DNA of 8,346 nucleotides from an uncultured bacterium. GTDB lineage: Bacteria > Eisenbacteria > RBG-16-71-46 > CAIMUX01. A model generated the notes under the pieces. The model saw only the letters and a program-made list of their open reading frames with translations, did no database searches and was not told where the DNA came from. The number at the start of each line of letters is the position of its first letter. The first letter of the stretch is position 1. Positions 7,051-8,346 of this stretch are shown here, piece by piece. The position numbers were made by a program, and so were the translations under genes. The stretch covers positions 1 to 8,346 of the forward strand of contig CAMPIC010000099.1 in NCBI GenBank assembly GCA_946886185.1, written 5' to 3'.

Positions 7051-7079
7051 GAGCGAGCGGGGAGCGCTCCCGCTCGTTC
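7051..7079 (+). terminator. GC-rich hairpin after the secreted-protein gene, possible terminator
   Basis: 7051-7061 (GAGCGAGCGGG) pairs with 7069-7079 (CCCGCTCGTTC) across a 7-nt loop, an 11-bp stem with one G-T wobble, 20 nt after the TGA at 7030. Only TT follows inside the stem end, so there is no good U-tract. A competing stem, 7048-7055 with 7093-7100, is followed closely by TTTT at 7108-7111. Termination is plausible but not certain. Confidence 0.35.
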
Positions 7080-7136
7080 CACGATCCCGCTCCGCTCTCG
7101 CTCGACGTTTTCTACGCGCTGGTCGACGCGTCCCGC

Positions 7137-7166
7137 TTGACCCCCCCTCCGCGCGACTCGTAGCCT
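7137..7166 (+). promoter_or_regulatory. Possible promoter of the methionine-metabolism gene
   Basis: TTGACC (7137-7142, 5 of 6 to the -35 consensus), an 18-nt spacer, then TAGCCT (7161-7166, 3 of 6 to the -10). Transcription would start near 7173, leaving a short leader of about 37 nt before ATG at 7210. The remainder of the 179-bp gap holds only the hairpins; I looked for S-adenosylmethionine, SAH and cobalamin riboswitch features and saw none. Confidence 0.3.
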
Positions 7167-7209
7167 CCATCCGCAGAGGCGCACAGGACCGTCGCCCGGG
7201 AGCCCCCTG

Positions 7210-8346
7210 ATGACATATCGATTCCTCGAGCGGATCCGCGACACCGTCGTGCTGGCCGACGGCGCCATGGGTACGGTGCTCTACGGGCGCGGAATCTACG
7301 TCAACCGCTGTTTCGATGAGCTCAACGTCTCCCAACCGGATCTGATCCTGGAGGTGCATCGCGATTATCTGAAGGCGGGCGCCGACCTGATCGAGACCAA
7401 CACCTTCGGCGCGAACCGCTTCAAGCTCGCGCCGCACGGTCTCGAATCGCAGACGCGCGAGATCAACCGATCGGGCGTCGCGCTGGCGCGGCGTGCGGTG
7501 GAAGAATCGCAGCGCGACGCGTTCGTGGCCGGGGCGATCGGACCGATCGGGCATCCGCGGCAGCCGCATCGTCTGGGCACGCTCGAGCTGGAGGACATCT
7601 ACGCCGAGCAGATCGGCGCCCTCGCGGAAGGGGGCGTGGACGTCTTCGTGATCGAGACGATCTCCCGTCGAGACGAAATGGCGGCCGCCCTCCACGCGGC
7701 CCGCGCGCATCCCGACATTCCGATCGTGGCGCAGATGACCTTCGGCGAAGACGGGCGGACCGTCGAAGGGGATCTCCCTGGGCCGCTCGCGCTCTGGATG
7801 CGCGATCAGGGCGCGCACGTAGTCGGGTGCAACTGCTCGACCGGACCGCGCGCGATGCTCGAAGTGATCGAGGAAATGCGCAGCGCCGATCCCAAGCTTC
7901 TCCTTTCCGCGCTGCCCAACGCCGGTTCGCCCGAGTACGTGGAAGGGCGCTACATCTACTTCTGTTCTCCGGAATACATGGCGACCTACGCGCGCCGGTT
8001 CCTCAAAGGGTGGAACGTGCGCCTCCTCGGAGGCTGCTGCGGCACGACTCCGGATCACATCCGCTCGATGCGCGATTCCATCCGAGCGCTCCATCCGGGG
8101 CGGATCGAAGTGGTCGATCCCCCCTCGCGCGAGGAAACGGAGACCTCCCCCGTGCGGATCGTTCCGCTTCCGGAGCGCAGCCGCTTGGCGGCTCGGCTCG
8201 CCGAGGGGAAGTTCGTCACGAGTGTGGAGATGCCGCCTCCCAAAGGCGCGGATCCCACGCGTGTGCTCGAACGGATCCGCACCCTCCAGGCCGCCGGAGT
8301 CGACGCGGTCAACATTCCGGACGGTCCGCGCGCGACGGCGCGAATG
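7210..8346 (+). CDS. Bifunctional homocysteine S-methyltransferase / 5,10-methylenetetrahydrofolate reductase, 3' end missing
   Basis: 379 codons are visible and the frame is open to the window edge. Residues about 5-295 form a Zn-dependent homocysteine S-methyltransferase domain: LADGAMGT (15-22), DLIETNTFGANR (59-70), GAIGPIG (108-114), and the three zinc cysteines in GCNCSTGP (C209) and GGCCGTTP (C276, C277). After a linker, FVTSVEMPPPKGADPTRVLE (335-354) and AGVDAVNIPDGPRATARM open the methylenetetrahydrofolate reductase TIM barrel; Glu340 matches the catalytic Glu of MetF. This layout is that of Bacillus YitJ, which remethylates homocysteine to methionine and forms 5-methyl-THF from methylene-THF with a flavin. 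About 230 more residues would be expected beyond the window. The start ATG has GGGAG 7 nt upstream. A plain MetH is unlikely, because the reductase segment follows directly where MetH has its folate-binding domain. Confidence 0.93.
   Translation, partial: MTYRFLERIRDTVVLADGAMGTVLYGRGIYVNRCFDELNVSQPDLILEVHRDYLKAGADLIETNTFGANRFKLAPHGLESQTREINRSGVALARRAVEESQRDAFVAGAIGPIGHPRQPHRLGTLELEDIYAEQIGALAEGGVDVFVIETISRRDEMAAALHAARAHPDIPIVAQMTFGEDGRTVEGDLPGPLALWMRDQGAHVVGCNCSTGPRAMLEVIEEMRSADPKLLLSALPNAGSPEYVEGRYIYFCSPEYMATYARRFLKGWNVRLLGGCCGTTPDHIRSMRDSIRALHPGRIEVVDPPSREETETSPVRIVPLPERSRLAARLAEGKFVTSVEMPPPKGADPTRVLERIRTLQAAGVDAVNIPDGPRATARM

Noticed and set aside
7031..7209. Possible SAM, SAH or cobalamin riboswitch before the methionine gene
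   Set aside because: I could not find the conserved cores of any of these classes; only simple GC hairpins are visible.
6955..8094. 379-codon minus-strand frame opposite the methionine gene
   Set aside because: Antisense to a clear homocysteine methyltransferase domain; no recognisable motif.

Overview
This is a GC-rich bacterial chromosomal segment made mostly of housekeeping genes. It shows no CRISPR array, transposase, integrase, tRNA or rRNA. A predicted outer-membrane beta-barrel protein and a second exported protein point to a diderm (Gram-negative) envelope. Gene content (recJ-rel-dtd order, an RlmD-type methyltransferase, a homocysteine methyltransferase/MTHFR fusion) would suit a GC-rich lineage such as Gemmatimonadota, Eisenbacteria or Acidobacteriota. 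That placement is only a guess, since no taxonomic marker is present.

Left half, minus strand (about 4840 down to 1): one apparent operon reading recJ (GTG start, 4723) -> rel (TTG start, overlaps recJ by 8 nt) -> outer-membrane beta-barrel gene (ATGA overlap with rel) -> dtd (only its first 15 codons, 46 down to 2). recJ, rel and dtd are neighbours in many bacteria (recJ-apt-rel-dtd in Bacillus), so the barrel gene looks like a lineage-specific insertion. A sigma-70-like promoter (TTGACG, 17 nt, TAGCAT) lies just upstream of recJ. Its predicted transcript would begin with a long hairpin.

Right half, plus strand (4880 to 8346): a divergent gene for an Fe-S 23S rRNA uracil-5-methyltransferase of the RlmD/RumA type, then a small secreted acidic protein built from two copies of one domain (6473-7030), then a 179-bp gap with a possible terminator and promoter, and finally the 5' part of a bifunctional homocysteine S-methyltransferase / methylenetetrahydrofolate reductase that runs off the window.

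The left operon joins DNA repair (RecJ), stringent response (Rel) and removal of D-amino acids from tRNA (Dtd). The right-hand genes cover rRNA modification and one-carbon/methionine metabolism. I found no convincing undescribed defence or mobile system. The points most worth a second look are the duplicated-domain secreted protein, the barrel gene coupled to rel with an in-frame 18-bp tandem repeat before its signal peptide, the hairpin at the predicted 5' end of the recJ transcript, and a DHH-to-DHN change in RecJ.
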